Origin: Neobacillus sp. WH10
GTDB taxonomy: Bacteria > Bacillota > Bacilli > Bacillales > Cytobacillaceae
Assembly: GCF_030123405.1 (NCBI RefSeq)
Contig: NZ_CP126110.1
Span: 1,922,001-1,986,000 of the forward strand
DNA length: 64,000 nucleotides
Direction: 5' to 3'
This document shows, piece by piece, positions 45,477 through 53,735 of the stretch. The number at the start of each line of letters is the position of its first letter. The first letter of the stretch is position 1. The position numbers and the translations under genes were made by a program. The notes beneath the pieces were generated by a model, which did not search any database, was not told where the DNA came from, and saw only the letters and a list, made by a program, of their open reading frames with translations.

Positions 45477-48261
45477 GTATCCCTACCTTCTCGTTCTATT
45501 AATTCCTGTCTTTTTCTTAATCTATCTTTATTTTAAACAAATAAGATATTCGACCACTCCGGAAAAGGTAGTGATTGGCTGTTTAAGAACTATTTTATTT
45601 CTATTGATTGCTTTTGCGCTCACAATCCCCCAATTATTGCTGCCAATCAAAGAGGAATCGATAATTTTTCTCGTTGATCGGTCGGCAAGCTTTGAAGACG
45701 CGGAGGATGCAGTACTGGAGTGGCTAGACGAAAGCTTGCAATCGAAAAAAGGAAATCAAAACTTCGCAATTGCTTCGTTCGCAAATGGAACGATGGTTGA
45801 ACAATCTCTCTCTAATAAAAAAACAGTAGTGGATACATTTAACGGAAAGTTGAAAACTGGTGAAACAAATCTGGAAGAAGGAATAGGGTTTGCGGCTTCC
45901 ATGATGAAAAAGGAGGGAACCGGCAGGATTATCTTATTGAGTGATGGAAATGAGACTGCCGGCATGAGTAAAGATGCTGCAAAGCTATTAAAAAATCAGA
46001 AGATTGAGTTAGATTATGTTCAATTTAAGCAAAAATTTCGAGAGGATATGGCGATTACAAAGCTGGATGTGCCTCCAACCCTATACGAGGGAGAAACAGT
46101 AAATTTAACGGTATCAATTGTCAGTAATGTTGAAAAAACAGCCGATCTGAGGATTTCTTTAAATAACAAGGATTTTCTCCATGAGAAGATAAATGTAAAA
46201 GAAGGGCATAATGAGTTTTCATTTTCACATATTCCATCAGAGCCGGGAATGGCCATTTATAAGGCAGAGCTAGGGGCAGAAAAGGATACCTTTATTGAAA
46301 ACAATTCCCTTTATGCTGCAACAAATGTCAAGGGTACTCCAAGAGTGCTTTTAGTCCAGGGTAATCAGGAAGATCCATTAGCACAAATTTTACAATCCTC
46401 CGGGCTAATCGTAGACAAGCTAATTCCAGAGAAGCTGCCGACAACCTTAGCTGGCTTTTTACAATATCAGTCAATTATTTTTAATAATGTACCGGGAACA
46501 AAGGTCAGTGAGCAGCAAATGAATTTGATTGAAAAGTCAGTCAAGGAATTTGGAACAGGCTTTGCCATGTTCGGTGGTGAGGAAAGCTTTGGTCTCGGGG
46601 GCTATTTTAAAACCCCAATTGAAAACCTTTTACCTGTTGACATGGACATAAAGGGAAAAAAAGAGATGCCATCACTAGGATTGGTCATTGTCATTGACCG
46701 TTCCGGAAGTATGAACGGCAATAAGCTGACATTAGCAAAGGAAGCTGCGGCACGTTCTGTGGATTTATTACGAGAAAAGGATACGCTTGGTTTTATTGCT
46801 TTTGATGACCGCCCGTGGGTGATTGTTGAAACCGGTCCACTCGATAACAAGAAAAAGGTGATTGAAAAAATTCGCTCAGTATCTGTCGGGGGAGGAACGA
46901 ATATTTATCCTGCACTGGAAAAGGCTTATCAAGAGTTAAAAGATTTAAAACTACAGCGAAAGCACATTATTTTGTTAACAGATGGGCAATCAGCTGCCGG
47001 TGGAGATTATCAATCGCTGATAGAAGATGGTAAAAAGAATAATGTTACCTTGTCCACGGTTGCCCTAGGAAGTGACGCCGACCGAAACCTTTTGGAAGAC
47101 CTTTCCGGACAGGGGAACGGGCGATTTTATGATGTAACCGATGCATCTGTTATTCCAAGTATTCTTTCTAGAGAAACTGTTATGACAACAAGAACCTATA
47201 TTGAAGACAATCCGTTTTATCCTGTTGTGCAGCCATTTCCGGAGTGGACACCCTTTTTTCAAAACGGAATTCCGAAAATGAATGCCTATATTGCAGTAAC
47301 AGCGAAAAACAGAGCTCAAGTGCCGATAATAAGTGAAAAAAAGGATCCTATTCTTGCTGAATGGCATTATGGTTTAGGAACCACATTTGCCTTTACCTCG
47401 GATATGACAGGAAAATGGTCGGGAGACTGGGCTAAATGGGCAAACTTGCCACAATTTTTGAATCAGATTATCGCTAAATCACTGCCGCAATTTGATAGCG
47501 AGCCATTCCGTTTTACGATTGAAAAAGAAAATGGTAATACCGTTGTTCATTTGAAAGCAACAGAAGATCAATTTTTGCCGCTTGACGTATCAGTTGTTTC
47601 ACAAAATGGGTCGGTGATGGAAACCAATTCTAAACCAACTGCCCCAGGCGAATTTGAAGTGAGCTTTCCTAATAATCCAGGAATGTATTTTTTACGGGTG
47701 AAGCAAACCACTGAGAATGGGCAGGATAAATTGTTTCAAACAGGGTTTTCTGTTCCTTATTCTGATGAGTATTTGTTAAGAGGAACAAATAAGGAGTTAT
47801 TAAAGGAGCTTGCAGCTATAACTGGCGGCAAGGAACTAAAGTCTGCAAAAGAAGCGTTCAGACCTTCAAAACAAAAGCCAAAAACAAAAGAGCCGATTAG
47901 TCAGCAGCTCTTATTAGCCGCCTTTCTGCTTTTGGTGTTTGAGATTTTGATTAGGAGACTAGGTTTCCAGCCGTTTTATTTCTTGATGCGCCTTCTGAAG
48001 AAAACTCCAAAAAAAGGAGAGGAAGATCGGACAGCATCCCTTCAGCAGCTGGCTAAGGCGAAAGCAAAAGTAAAGGCAAGTGCTGAAAACAAAAGGGAAA
48101 TTAAAAACGAGGAATCTAAGAATGAAATTAAAAAAGAAAAATTGCCAAAACAAGAACTGCAAACTATAGATAATAGGAAGAAAAACATGCCAGTCGTCTC
48201 ATTGGCGGAAAAGGAAGAACGAATGAAGCGGCTGCTTGAAGCAAAGAAAAGAAAGAAGTAA
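45460..48261 (+). CDS. Membrane protein with two vWA domains and an amidotransferase-like segment (island gene 8)
   Basis: A 933-residue protein. Two N-terminal helices (about 5-22 and 30-55) precede a vWA domain with an intact MIDAS (FLVDRSAS at about 67, later LLSDGNET). An Ig-like part follows, then an amidotransferase-like segment (about 290-400: RVLLVQGNQEDP and AMFGGEESFGLGGY). A second intact vWA domain (about 405-570) has VIDRSGSMNG, GGGTNIYPAL and LLTDGQSA. After a beta-rich region a helix at about 812-835 leads to a Lys/Glu-rich cytoplasmic tail of about 95 residues. The GTG start follows GGGAGGTG; a longer frame from 45415 is unlikely. No terminator follows. Confidence 0.87.
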   Translation: MGLELKYPYLLVLLIPVFFLIYLYFKQIRYSTTPEKVVIGCLRTILFLLIAFALTIPQLLLPIKEESIIFLVDRSASFEDAEDAVLEWLDESLQSKKGNQNFAIASFANGTMVEQSLSNKKTVVDTFNGKLKTGETNLEEGIGFAASMMKKEGTGRIILLSDGNETAGMSKDAAKLLKNQKIELDYVQFKQKFREDMAITKLDVPPTLYEGETVNLTVSIVSNVEKTADLRISLNNKDFLHEKINVKEGHNEFSFSHIPSEPGMAIYKAELGAEKDTFIENNSLYAATNVKGTPRVLLVQGNQEDPLAQILQSSGLIVDKLIPEKLPTTLAGFLQYQSIIFNNVPGTKVSEQQMNLIEKSVKEFGTGFAMFGGEESFGLGGYFKTPIENLLPVDMDIKGKKEMPSLGLVIVIDRSGSMNGNKLTLAKEAAARSVDLLREKDTLGFIAFDDRPWVIVETGPLDNKKKVIEKIRSVSVGGGTNIYPALEKAYQELKDLKLQRKHIILLTDGQSAAGGDYQSLIEDGKKNNVTLSTVALGSDADRNLLEDLSGQGNGRFYDVTDASVIPSILSRETVMTTRTYIEDNPFYPVVQPFPEWTPFFQNGIPKMNAYIAVTAKNRAQVPIISEKKDPILAEWHYGLGTTFAFTSDMTGKWSGDWAKWANLPQFLNQIIAKSLPQFDSEPFRFTIEKENGNTVVHLKATEDQFLPLDVSVVSQNGSVMETNSKPTAPGEFEVSFPNNPGMYFLRVKQTTENGQDKLFQTGFSVPYSDEYLLRGTNKELLKELAAITGGKELKSAKEAFRPSKQKPKTKEPISQQLLLAAFLLLVFEILIRRLGFQPFYFLMRLLKKTPKKGEEDRTASLQQLAKAKAKVKASAENKREIKNEESKNEIKKEKLPKQELQTIDNRKKNMPVVSLAEKEERMKRLLEAKKRKK

Positions 48262-48296
48262 TCACATTAATTAATCCTTGATGTAAAGGTATTTTC

Positions 48297-48325
48297 TTGA
48301 CAGAATGAATAAGACTGTGTAAACT
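48297..48325 (+). promoter_or_regulatory. Sigma-A promoter of ylxM-ffh
   Basis: A perfect TTGACA (48297-48302), a 17-base spacer and TAAACT (48320-48325). It lets ylxM-ffh be transcribed independently of the island operon, which has no terminator before this point. Confidence 0.75.
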
Positions 48326-48376
48326 TACTTTCGTAAAGGCTTTTCACTTAACATTGGTATTGGAGGGAACTTAAGT

Positions 48377-48712
48377 ATGATGCTTGAAAAGACGACACGA
48401 ATGAACTATCTTTACGATTTTTACTATTCGTTGTTAACGCCAAAGCAGCAAAGCTACATGTCTCTCTATTACTTAGATGATTACTCATTGGGTGAAATTG
48501 CCGAAGAGTATGATGTAAGCCGTCAAGCCGTTTATGATAATATAAAGCGGACTGAAGCAATGCTCGAGGAGTATGAGGAAAAGCTGTTATTATTTCAGAA
48601 ATTTCAAGAGCGCTCTAGACTAATAAGGCACGTGAAAGAATTGCTTGAAGAGGAGAACCCTTCAAAGCAGGCATTGTTAGAAACGGTTACTGAGCTTGAG
48701 AAATTAGATTAG
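48377..48712 (+). CDS. ylxM: YlxM family helix-turn-helix protein
   Basis: A 111-residue protein with a sigma-70 region-4-like helix-turn-helix: SLYYLDDYSLGEIAEEYDVS then RQAVYDNIKRTE. It starts MMLEKTTRMNYLYDFYYSLL, and the family is always found before ffh. A role in SRP function or regulation has been proposed, with the YlxM protein of Streptococcus reported to affect SRP. GGAGGG lies 9 bases before the ATG. It ends 12 bases before ffh. Confidence 0.94.
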   Translation: MMLEKTTRMNYLYDFYYSLLTPKQQSYMSLYYLDDYSLGEIAEEYDVSRQAVYDNIKRTEAMLEEYEEKLLLFQKFQERSRLIRHVKELLEEENPSKQALLETVTELEKLD

Positions 48713-48724
48713 GAGGCGGCATAT

Positions 48725-50077
48725 ATGGCGTTTGAAGGATTAGCCGACCGACTGCAGAATACTATCCAAAAAATCCGCGGAAAAGGGAAGGTCTCGGAAG
48801 CGGACGTAAAAGAAATGATGCGTGAAGTGCGTCTTGCATTACTTGAAGCAGACGTTAACTTTAAAGTCGTCAAAGATTTTGTAAAAAAAGTAAGTGAACG
48901 AGCTGTAGGGCAAGAAGTACTGAAAAGCTTAACTCCTGGTCAGCAGATCATTAAAATCGTTAACGAGGAATTGACTGCGCTAATGGGGGGGGAGCAAAGC
49001 AAGATTGCTGCATCGAATCGTCCACCTACCGTTATTATGATGGTAGGGTTACAGGGTGCCGGTAAAACCACGACAACAGGTAAGCTTTCGCTTTTGCTTC
49101 GCAAGAAGTATAACCGCAAACCATTGCTTGTTGCCGCTGACATATACCGACCTGCTGCAATTAAGCAGCTTCAAACTCTTGGGAAACAATTAGACATGCC
49201 CGTTTTTTCACTAGGCGATCAAGTAAGCCCGGTCGAAATTGCAAAACAGGCCATTGCGAAAGCAAAAGAAGATCATAATGACTATGTTCTAATTGATACA
49301 GCTGGACGATTACACGTCGATGAGGCATTGATGGACGAGTTAAAGGATATTAAAGAACTCACGAAACCAGATGAGATTTTCCTTGTTGTGGATGCCATGA
49401 CCGGTCAGGATGCCGTTAATGTTGCCCAAAGCTTTAATGAACAGCTTGGTTTAACGGGGGTTGTTTTAACGAAGCTTGATGGTGACACAAGGGGCGGGGC
49501 CGCACTCTCTATTCGCGCTGTCACGCAAACACCGATTAAATTTGTCGGTCTAGGCGAAAAAATGGATGCATTGGAGCCGTTCCACCCGGAACGAATGGCC
49601 TCTAGGATCTTAGGCATGGGTGATGTACTGACTCTAATCGAAAAAGCTCAGGCAAATGTCGACGAACAAAAGGCAAAAGAGTTAGAACAAAAGATGCGGA
49701 CTGCGACATTTACACTCGAAGACTTTTTGGAACAGCTTGGCCAGGTTCGAAATCTAGGTCCACTTGATGAATTATTAAAAATGATGCCTGGCGCAAACAA
49801 AATCAAAGGTTTGAATAATCTTCAAATTGAGGAAAAACAAATTGCCCATGTTGAAGCCATTATTCAATCTATGACAAAGGCAGAAAAAAATAATCCCGAA
49901 ATCCTAAATGCGAACCGTAAGCGAAGAATTGCAAAAGGCAGCGGGCGTCCAGTCACTGAAATCAACCGCTTATTAAAGCAGTTTGAAGACATGAAAAAAA
50001 TGATGAAGCAAATGACAGGAATGCAGCAAAAAGGAAAGAAAAAAGGCGGATTTAAGTTTCCATTTAAGCCATTCTAG
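48725..50077 (+). CDS. ffh: Signal recognition particle protein Ffh
   Basis: A 450-residue SRP54 GTPase. The N domain is followed by the G domain with GLQGAGKTTTTGKLS, ADIYRPAAIKQL, DTAGRLHVDEAL and TKLDGDTRGG. The Met-rich M domain (from about 300) binds scRNA and signal peptides and ends in MKKMMKQMTGMQQKG. It starts with ATG after AGGAGG. It works with FtsY encoded upstream at 34.9-35.9 kb. Confidence 0.97.
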   Translation: MAFEGLADRLQNTIQKIRGKGKVSEADVKEMMREVRLALLEADVNFKVVKDFVKKVSERAVGQEVLKSLTPGQQIIKIVNEELTALMGGEQSKIAASNRPPTVIMMVGLQGAGKTTTTGKLSLLLRKKYNRKPLLVAADIYRPAAIKQLQTLGKQLDMPVFSLGDQVSPVEIAKQAIAKAKEDHNDYVLIDTAGRLHVDEALMDELKDIKELTKPDEIFLVVDAMTGQDAVNVAQSFNEQLGLTGVVLTKLDGDTRGGAALSIRAVTQTPIKFVGLGEKMDALEPFHPERMASRILGMGDVLTLIEKAQANVDEQKAKELEQKMRTATFTLEDFLEQLGQVRNLGPLDELLKMMPGANKIKGLNNLQIEEKQIAHVEAIIQSMTKAEKNNPEILNANRKRRIAKGSGRPVTEINRLLKQFEDMKKMMKQMTGMQQKGKKKGGFKFPFKPF

Positions 50078-50128
50078 GTTGGTTTAGCTTAGATAAAATG
50101 GGAAATAATATATGTAAAGAAAAAACAC

Positions 50129-50157
50129 TTTACAAACAATAAAAGAATTGATATTAT
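50129..50157 (+). promoter_or_regulatory. Sigma-A promoter of rpsP-khpA
   Basis: TTTACA (50129-50134), a 17-base spacer and TATTAT (50152-50157), each matching consensus at 5 of 6 positions. It lies 39 bases before the rpsP start. Confidence 0.65.
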
Positions 50158-50196
50158 ACTATCTTGTGTGAAACTATTCGGAGGTGCTTATTTAAA

Positions 50197-50469
50197 ATGG
50201 CAGTAAAAATTCGTTTAAAACGTATGGGAGCAAAGAAAACTCCTTTCTATCGTATTGTAGTAGCAGATTCTCGTTCACCACGTGACGGACGTTACATTGA
50301 GATCGTTGGAACATACAACCCAGTTACTCAACCAGCTAAAGTTGAAATCAACGAAGAATTAGTGCTTAAATGGTTAAAAGACGGTGCGAAACCATCTGAT
50401 ACAGTTCGTAACCTTTTCTCAAACCAAGGCATCATGGAAAAATTCCATAATGCAAAATTAAACAAGTAA
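50197..50469 (+). CDS. rpsP: 30S ribosomal protein S16
   Basis: A 90-residue protein starting MAVKIRLKRMGAKKTPFYRI, with VADSRSPRDGRYIEIVGTYN. ATG 50197 is used because GGAGGTG precedes it and the homologous region starts there; an earlier in-frame start at 50164 adds 11 unrelated residues. It is followed by khpA 12 bases later. Confidence 0.98.
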   Translation: MAVKIRLKRMGAKKTPFYRIVVADSRSPRDGRYIEIVGTYNPVTQPAKVEINEELVLKWLKDGAKPSDTVRNLFSNQGIMEKFHNAKLNK

Positions 50470-50481
50470 TCGTTATCGGAT

Positions 50482-50712
50482 ATGAAACAATTAATCGAAA
50501 CGATTGTTAAGCCCCTTGTTGATTTCCCAGAAGATGTTCGTATCGAGGTCGTAGAAGATGACAATCGAGCAACGTACCAGCTTTCTGTTAACAAGACAGA
50601 TATGGGAAAAGTAATTGGTAAACAAGGGCGTGTTGCAAAGGCCATTAGAACTGTTGTTTATGCAGCAGGATCGTCACAACAGAAGAAAATTTTTCTAGAA
50701 ATTGGTGAATAG
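50482..50712 (+). CDS. khpA: KH-domain RNA-binding protein KhpA (YlqC)
   Basis: A 76-residue single KH domain protein with the GxxG loop VIGKQGRVAKAIRT. KhpA pairs with KhpB/Jag and binds RNA in Firmicutes, affecting cell elongation and division. The ribosome site (ATCGGAT) is weak, so coupling to rpsP is likely. A strong terminator follows. Confidence 0.95.
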   Translation: MKQLIETIVKPLVDFPEDVRIEVVEDDNRATYQLSVNKTDMGKVIGKQGRVAKAIRTVVYAAGSSQQKKIFLEIGE

Positions 50713-50728
50713 CTTTTTGCATCTAGAT

Positions 50729-50760
50729 AAAAGGGAGGGATTAATTTTCCTCCCTTTTTT
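50729..50760 (+). terminator. Intrinsic terminator after khpA
   Basis: A perfect stem AAAAGGGAGG (50729-50738) with CCTCCCTTTT (50749-50758), a 10-base loop and a T run. Confidence 0.92.
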
Positions 50761-50790
50761 GCTATATGTAATGCAAAAGGAGGCTCTTGA

Positions 50791-51177
50791 ATGCAAATCA
50801 TTCAAACAGTTGTCGTTAAGCAAATATTAACGGAAAACAGCAAGCAGCAGCTTTTCCATACATACCATTCTAAGATGCTTCAGCTTCAAAAAGAATGTGA
50901 TCAGCTGCAATTCGAGCTGAAGCGGTTAGAGAAAACAAAATCCTTTTCACCAAGTGCACTAAAAAAACATTTTGAAAAAGATATAGAAATACGCAAAGAA
51001 AAAATAAAGTTGCTTGAGTTTCAAATCGAACAATTACATATCCTACCATTAGGTAGTGAATTAAATGAAAAGGAAGTTCAGGCCCTAGTAGAGGTAAAGG
51101 TAGGCGACAAATGGAACGAGAGGTTAGGACAGCCTACAATTATTATTAAAGATGGTATCATTGAGGAAATTAGATAG
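50791..51177 (+). CDS. ylqD: YlqD family protein
   Basis: A 128-residue protein of unknown function, conserved next to rimM in bacilli. The N-terminal MQIIQTVVVKQILTE is followed by a charged helical region (about 20-85) likely to form a coiled coil, then a short beta C-terminus (VKVGDKWNERLGQPTIIIKD). AAAAGGAGG lies before the ATG. It is 15 bases from the rimM start. Confidence 0.9.
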   Translation: MQIIQTVVVKQILTENSKQQLFHTYHSKMLQLQKECDQLQFELKRLEKTKSFSPSALKKHFEKDIEIRKEKIKLLEFQIEQLHILPLGSELNEKEVQALVEVKVGDKWNERLGQPTIIIKDGIIEEIR

Positions 51178-51192
51178 TAGGTGAAAAACACT

Positions 51193-51711
51193 ATGGAAAA
51201 ATGGTTTAATGTCGGAAAGATTGTTAATACTCAAGGCATAAAAGGTGAAGTAAGAGTTATTTCAAAAACGGATTTCCCTGAGAAACGTTACAAGAAGGGG
51301 AATGTTTTATATTTATTTATGCCGAATTCAAACATGCCAATTGAACTAACAGTCAAGAGTCATCGAACACATAAAAATTTTGAATTACTGACATTTGATG
51401 GGTTTACTAGTATCAATGAGGTTGAGAAGATTAGGGATGGGATTCTAAAAGTCCCTGAATCACAATTAGACACATTAGAAGAGGATGAATTTTATTACCA
51501 TGAGATTATTGGATGCCTAGTTGCTACTACTCATGGTGAAGAAATCGGGAAGGTTACCGAAATTTTATCACCTGGTGCTAATGACGTGTGGGTTGTAAAA
51601 GGTAAAGGCGGTAAAGAACTTCTTATCCCTTATATTCATGATGTCGTCAAAAAAGTAGATGTAAAAGAAAAAGTCATCTTAATTGATCCAATGGAAGGGT
51701 TACTTTCATGA
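51193..51711 (+). CDS. rimM: Ribosome maturation factor RimM
   Basis: A 172-residue 16S processing factor that binds S19 during 30S head assembly. The N-terminal barrel starts WFNVGKIVNTQGIKGEVRV. The PRC-barrel C-terminal domain has EFYYHEIIGC, EILSPGANDVWVV and LIPYIHDVV. ATG 51193 is preferred over GTG 51181 because AGGTGA is 8 bases upstream and orthologues begin M-x-x-W-FNVGK. It overlaps trmD by 4 bases. Confidence 0.96.
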   Translation: MEKWFNVGKIVNTQGIKGEVRVISKTDFPEKRYKKGNVLYLFMPNSNMPIELTVKSHRTHKNFELLTFDGFTSINEVEKIRDGILKVPESQLDTLEEDEFYYHEIIGCLVATTHGEEIGKVTEILSPGANDVWVVKGKGGKELLIPYIHDVVKKVDVKEKVILIDPMEGLLS

Positions 51712-52451
51712 TGCAGATTGATATCCTTACATTATTTCCGGAAATGTTTTCTGGGGTACTAGGGCAATCCATTTTGCAAAAAGCTACCGAGAAATCAGCA
51801 GTTACTTATAACGTAGTTAATTTTCGTGATTATTCCGATAACAAACACTCCACTGTTGATGATTACCCTTATGGAGGCGGAGCCGGAATGGTATTAAAGC
51901 CGCAGCCAATCTTTGATGCCGTTGCCGCTCTTAAGGAAACCGCTCAAAGTAAACACCCAAGGGTGATTCTTCTTTGCCCACAGGGTGAACGTTATGAACA
52001 AAAAAAGGCAGAAGAATTAGCGAAAGAAGAGCACTTAATCTTCATCTGCGGTCATTATGAAGGCTATGATGAACGAATCCGGGAGCATGTGGTAACGGAT
52101 GAAATCTCGATTGGTGATTATGTCCTAACCGGAGGCGAACTTGGGGCAATGGTCGTAGTTGATAGTGTTGTACGTCTCCTGCCAGAGGTGCTCGGCAATC
52201 AAGAATCGCATATGAAGGACTCATTCAGTACAGGGCTCTTAGAACATCCGCACTACACAAGACCTGCCGATTTCCGTGGAATGAAAGTGCCTGATATTTT
52301 ATTGTCTGGAAATCATAAATTAATCGAAGAATGGCGCAATAAAGAAGCATTAAGACGTACCCTTCTTAGAAGGCCGGATTTATTTGATAAAATCGAACTC
52401 ACTCCTGAACAGGAAAAATGGTTAAAAGAAGTAAAAAAAGATTACGAGTAA
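51708..52451 (+). CDS. trmD: tRNA (guanine37-N1)-methyltransferase
   Basis: A 247-residue SPOUT methyltransferase that prevents frameshifting by methylating G37. Motifs are IDILTLFPEMFSGVLGQSIL, DDYPYGGGAGMVLKP, the trefoil-knot region IFICGHYEGYDERI, and ISIGDYVLTGGELGAM. ATG 51708 overlaps rimM with GGAAGGG 8 bases upstream; ATG 51711 is an alternative matching the B. subtilis start. It is last in the rimM-trmD pair. Confidence 0.97.
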   Translation: MMQIDILTLFPEMFSGVLGQSILQKATEKSAVTYNVVNFRDYSDNKHSTVDDYPYGGGAGMVLKPQPIFDAVAALKETAQSKHPRVILLCPQGERYEQKKAEELAKEEHLIFICGHYEGYDERIREHVVTDEISIGDYVLTGGELGAMVVVDSVVRLLPEVLGNQESHMKDSFSTGLLEHPHYTRPADFRGMKVPDILLSGNHKLIEEWRNKEALRRTLLRRPDLFDKIELTPEQEKWLKEVKKDYE

Positions 52452-52453
52452 TA

Positions 52454-52482
52454 TTGCGAGCCCTCAATAAATATGGTATGAT
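52454..52482 (+). promoter_or_regulatory. Extended -10 promoter of rplS
   Basis: TTGCGA (52454-52459), a 17-base spacer ending TGG, and TATGAT (52477-52482). The TG before the -10 makes it an extended -10 promoter. Transcription should start near 52489. Confidence 0.7.
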
Positions 52483-52488
52483 ACTTCT

Positions 52489-52594
52489 TGTGACTTGAAC
52501 TGATACGTTTCAGTTATGGTCTTATAACGATGTTCCGCTGCAATGATATAGGTAGTAGATGTGCATGAGCATCTGTTGGAAGGAGTTGAAAACG
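52489..52594 (+). ncRNA. Structured leader of rplS (L19 leader candidate)
   Basis: The roughly 106-base untranslated leader has an AACTGA/TCAGTT hairpin near 52499-52516, the string ATGTTCCGCTGCA around 52530, and an AGATG/CATCT hairpin at about 52556-52573 just before the GGAAGGAG ribosome site. An L19 leader family is known in bacilli and is thought to be autoregulatory. Assignment to it is from memory of position and partial sequence. Confidence 0.55.
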
Positions 52595-52939
52595 ATGCAT
52601 AAATTAATCGAAGAAATCACAAAAGAACAACTTCGTTCTGATCTTCCTGCGTTCCGTCCTGGTGATACTGTACGTGTTCACGTTAAAGTTGTCGAGGGTA
52701 CTCGCGAGCGTATTCAGTTATTTGAAGGTGTAGTGATTAAGCGTCGTGGTGGTGGAATTAGCGAAACTTTTACTGTTCGTAAAATTTCTTACGGAGTAGG
52801 CGTTGAGCGTACTTTCCCAGTACACACACCAAAAATTGCGAAGCTTGAAGTAATTCGCCGCGGTAAAGTTCGCCGTGCTAAGCTTTACTACTTGCGTAAC
52901 CTTCGCGGTAAAAAAGCAAGAATTAAAGAGATCCGCTAA
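52595..52939 (+). CDS. rplS: 50S ribosomal protein L19
   Basis: A 114-residue protein starting MHKLIEEITKEQLRSDLPAF, with RPGDTVRVHVKVVEGTRERI and the C-terminal RRAKLYYLRNLRGKKARIKE. ATG 52595 follows AAGGAG; the longer frame from 52559 translates the leader. It has its own promoter and structured leader and a strong terminator. Confidence 0.98.
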   Translation: MHKLIEEITKEQLRSDLPAFRPGDTVRVHVKVVEGTRERIQLFEGVVIKRRGGGISETFTVRKISYGVGVERTFPVHTPKIAKLEVIRRGKVRRAKLYYLRNLRGKKARIKEIR

Positions 52940-52950
52940 TATGAAAAGAA

Positions 52951-52980
52951 AAGAGCTTGCCTGGGAGCAGGCTCTTTTTT
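52951..52980 (+). terminator. Intrinsic terminator after rplS
   Basis: AAGAGCTTGC (52951-52960) pairs with GCAGGCTCTT (52967-52976) with one T-G pair around CTGGGA, followed by a T run. Confidence 0.92.
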
Positions 52981-53159
52981 ATTACATATCAAATCAATTG
53001 ATTGTAAATTATATTTATTGAACTGATTCAATTGTTGCTGATTTTTAAACAAAATATTAAAGTTTGATTAAAAAATTTTAGCCCATCGTGTTAAATATGT
53101 TTAAGTTATGTAAAATAAGCATTATAAAACATTTTTTATAAGTGATTGGTGGGGATTGT

Positions 53160-53717
53160 ATGACAAAAAAGAAGAATGAACTATGGGAATGGACGAAAGC
53201 CCTATTGATTGCGGTAGCGCTGGCAGCAGTCATCCGATATTTTCTTTTTGCTCCAATAGTAGTGGATGGCTTATCGATGATGCCAACATTAAAAGATCAG
53301 GATCGTATGATAGTTAATAAATTAAGTTATGAAATTGGTGAGCCAAAGCGATTTGATATCATCGTTTTTCATGCTCCTGAGAAAAAGGATTACATAAAGC
53401 GTGTGATCGGACTTCCTGGTGACACGATTGAGTATAAGGATGATACGCTATATGTAAATGGAAAAGCGTATGAAGAGCCTTATTTGGATAAATATAAAAA
53501 ACAGGCTGAAGGTCCTTTAACTTACTCGTTTAAATTGGAAGAAACCGCTGTTGGCCGTAAAACGGTACCAGAAGGTGAATTGTTCGTTATGGGAGATAAC
53601 CGCCGCTTTAGTAAAGACAGCCGGCATATTGGAACGATTCCAATGAGCAAAGTAATTGGTAAAACAAATATGGTCTACTGGCCGGTTAAAGACGCTCATA
53701 TTGTTAAAGTGAAATAG
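53160..53717 (+). CDS. lepB: Type I signal peptidase
   Basis: A 185-residue membrane serine protease that cleaves Sec and Tat signal peptides. One N-terminal helix (about 13-32, ALLIAVALAAVIRYFLF) precedes the catalytic part: Ser39 in DGLSMMPTL, Lys80 in DYIKRVIGLPGDT, and the family box MGDNRRFSKDSR. This is the short SipS/SipT type of bacilli. ATG 53160 is chosen with GGTGGGGAT upstream; a TTG at 53142 would add six residues. B. subtilis has no sip gene here as I recall, though other bacilli may. Confidence 0.95.
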   Translation: MTKKKNELWEWTKALLIAVALAAVIRYFLFAPIVVDGLSMMPTLKDQDRMIVNKLSYEIGEPKRFDIIVFHAPEKKDYIKRVIGLPGDTIEYKDDTLYVNGKAYEEPYLDKYKKQAEGPLTYSFKLEETAVGRKTVPEGELFVMGDNRRFSKDSRHIGTIPMSKVIGKTNMVYWPVKDAHIVKVK

Positions 53718-53735
53718 AATTAGGAGGTGGCTGCT

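Noticed and set aside
36073..48261. The island as a prophage or transposon
   Set aside because: There is no integrase, transposase, terminal repeat or phage structural gene, and codon use and base composition look like the flanking genes.
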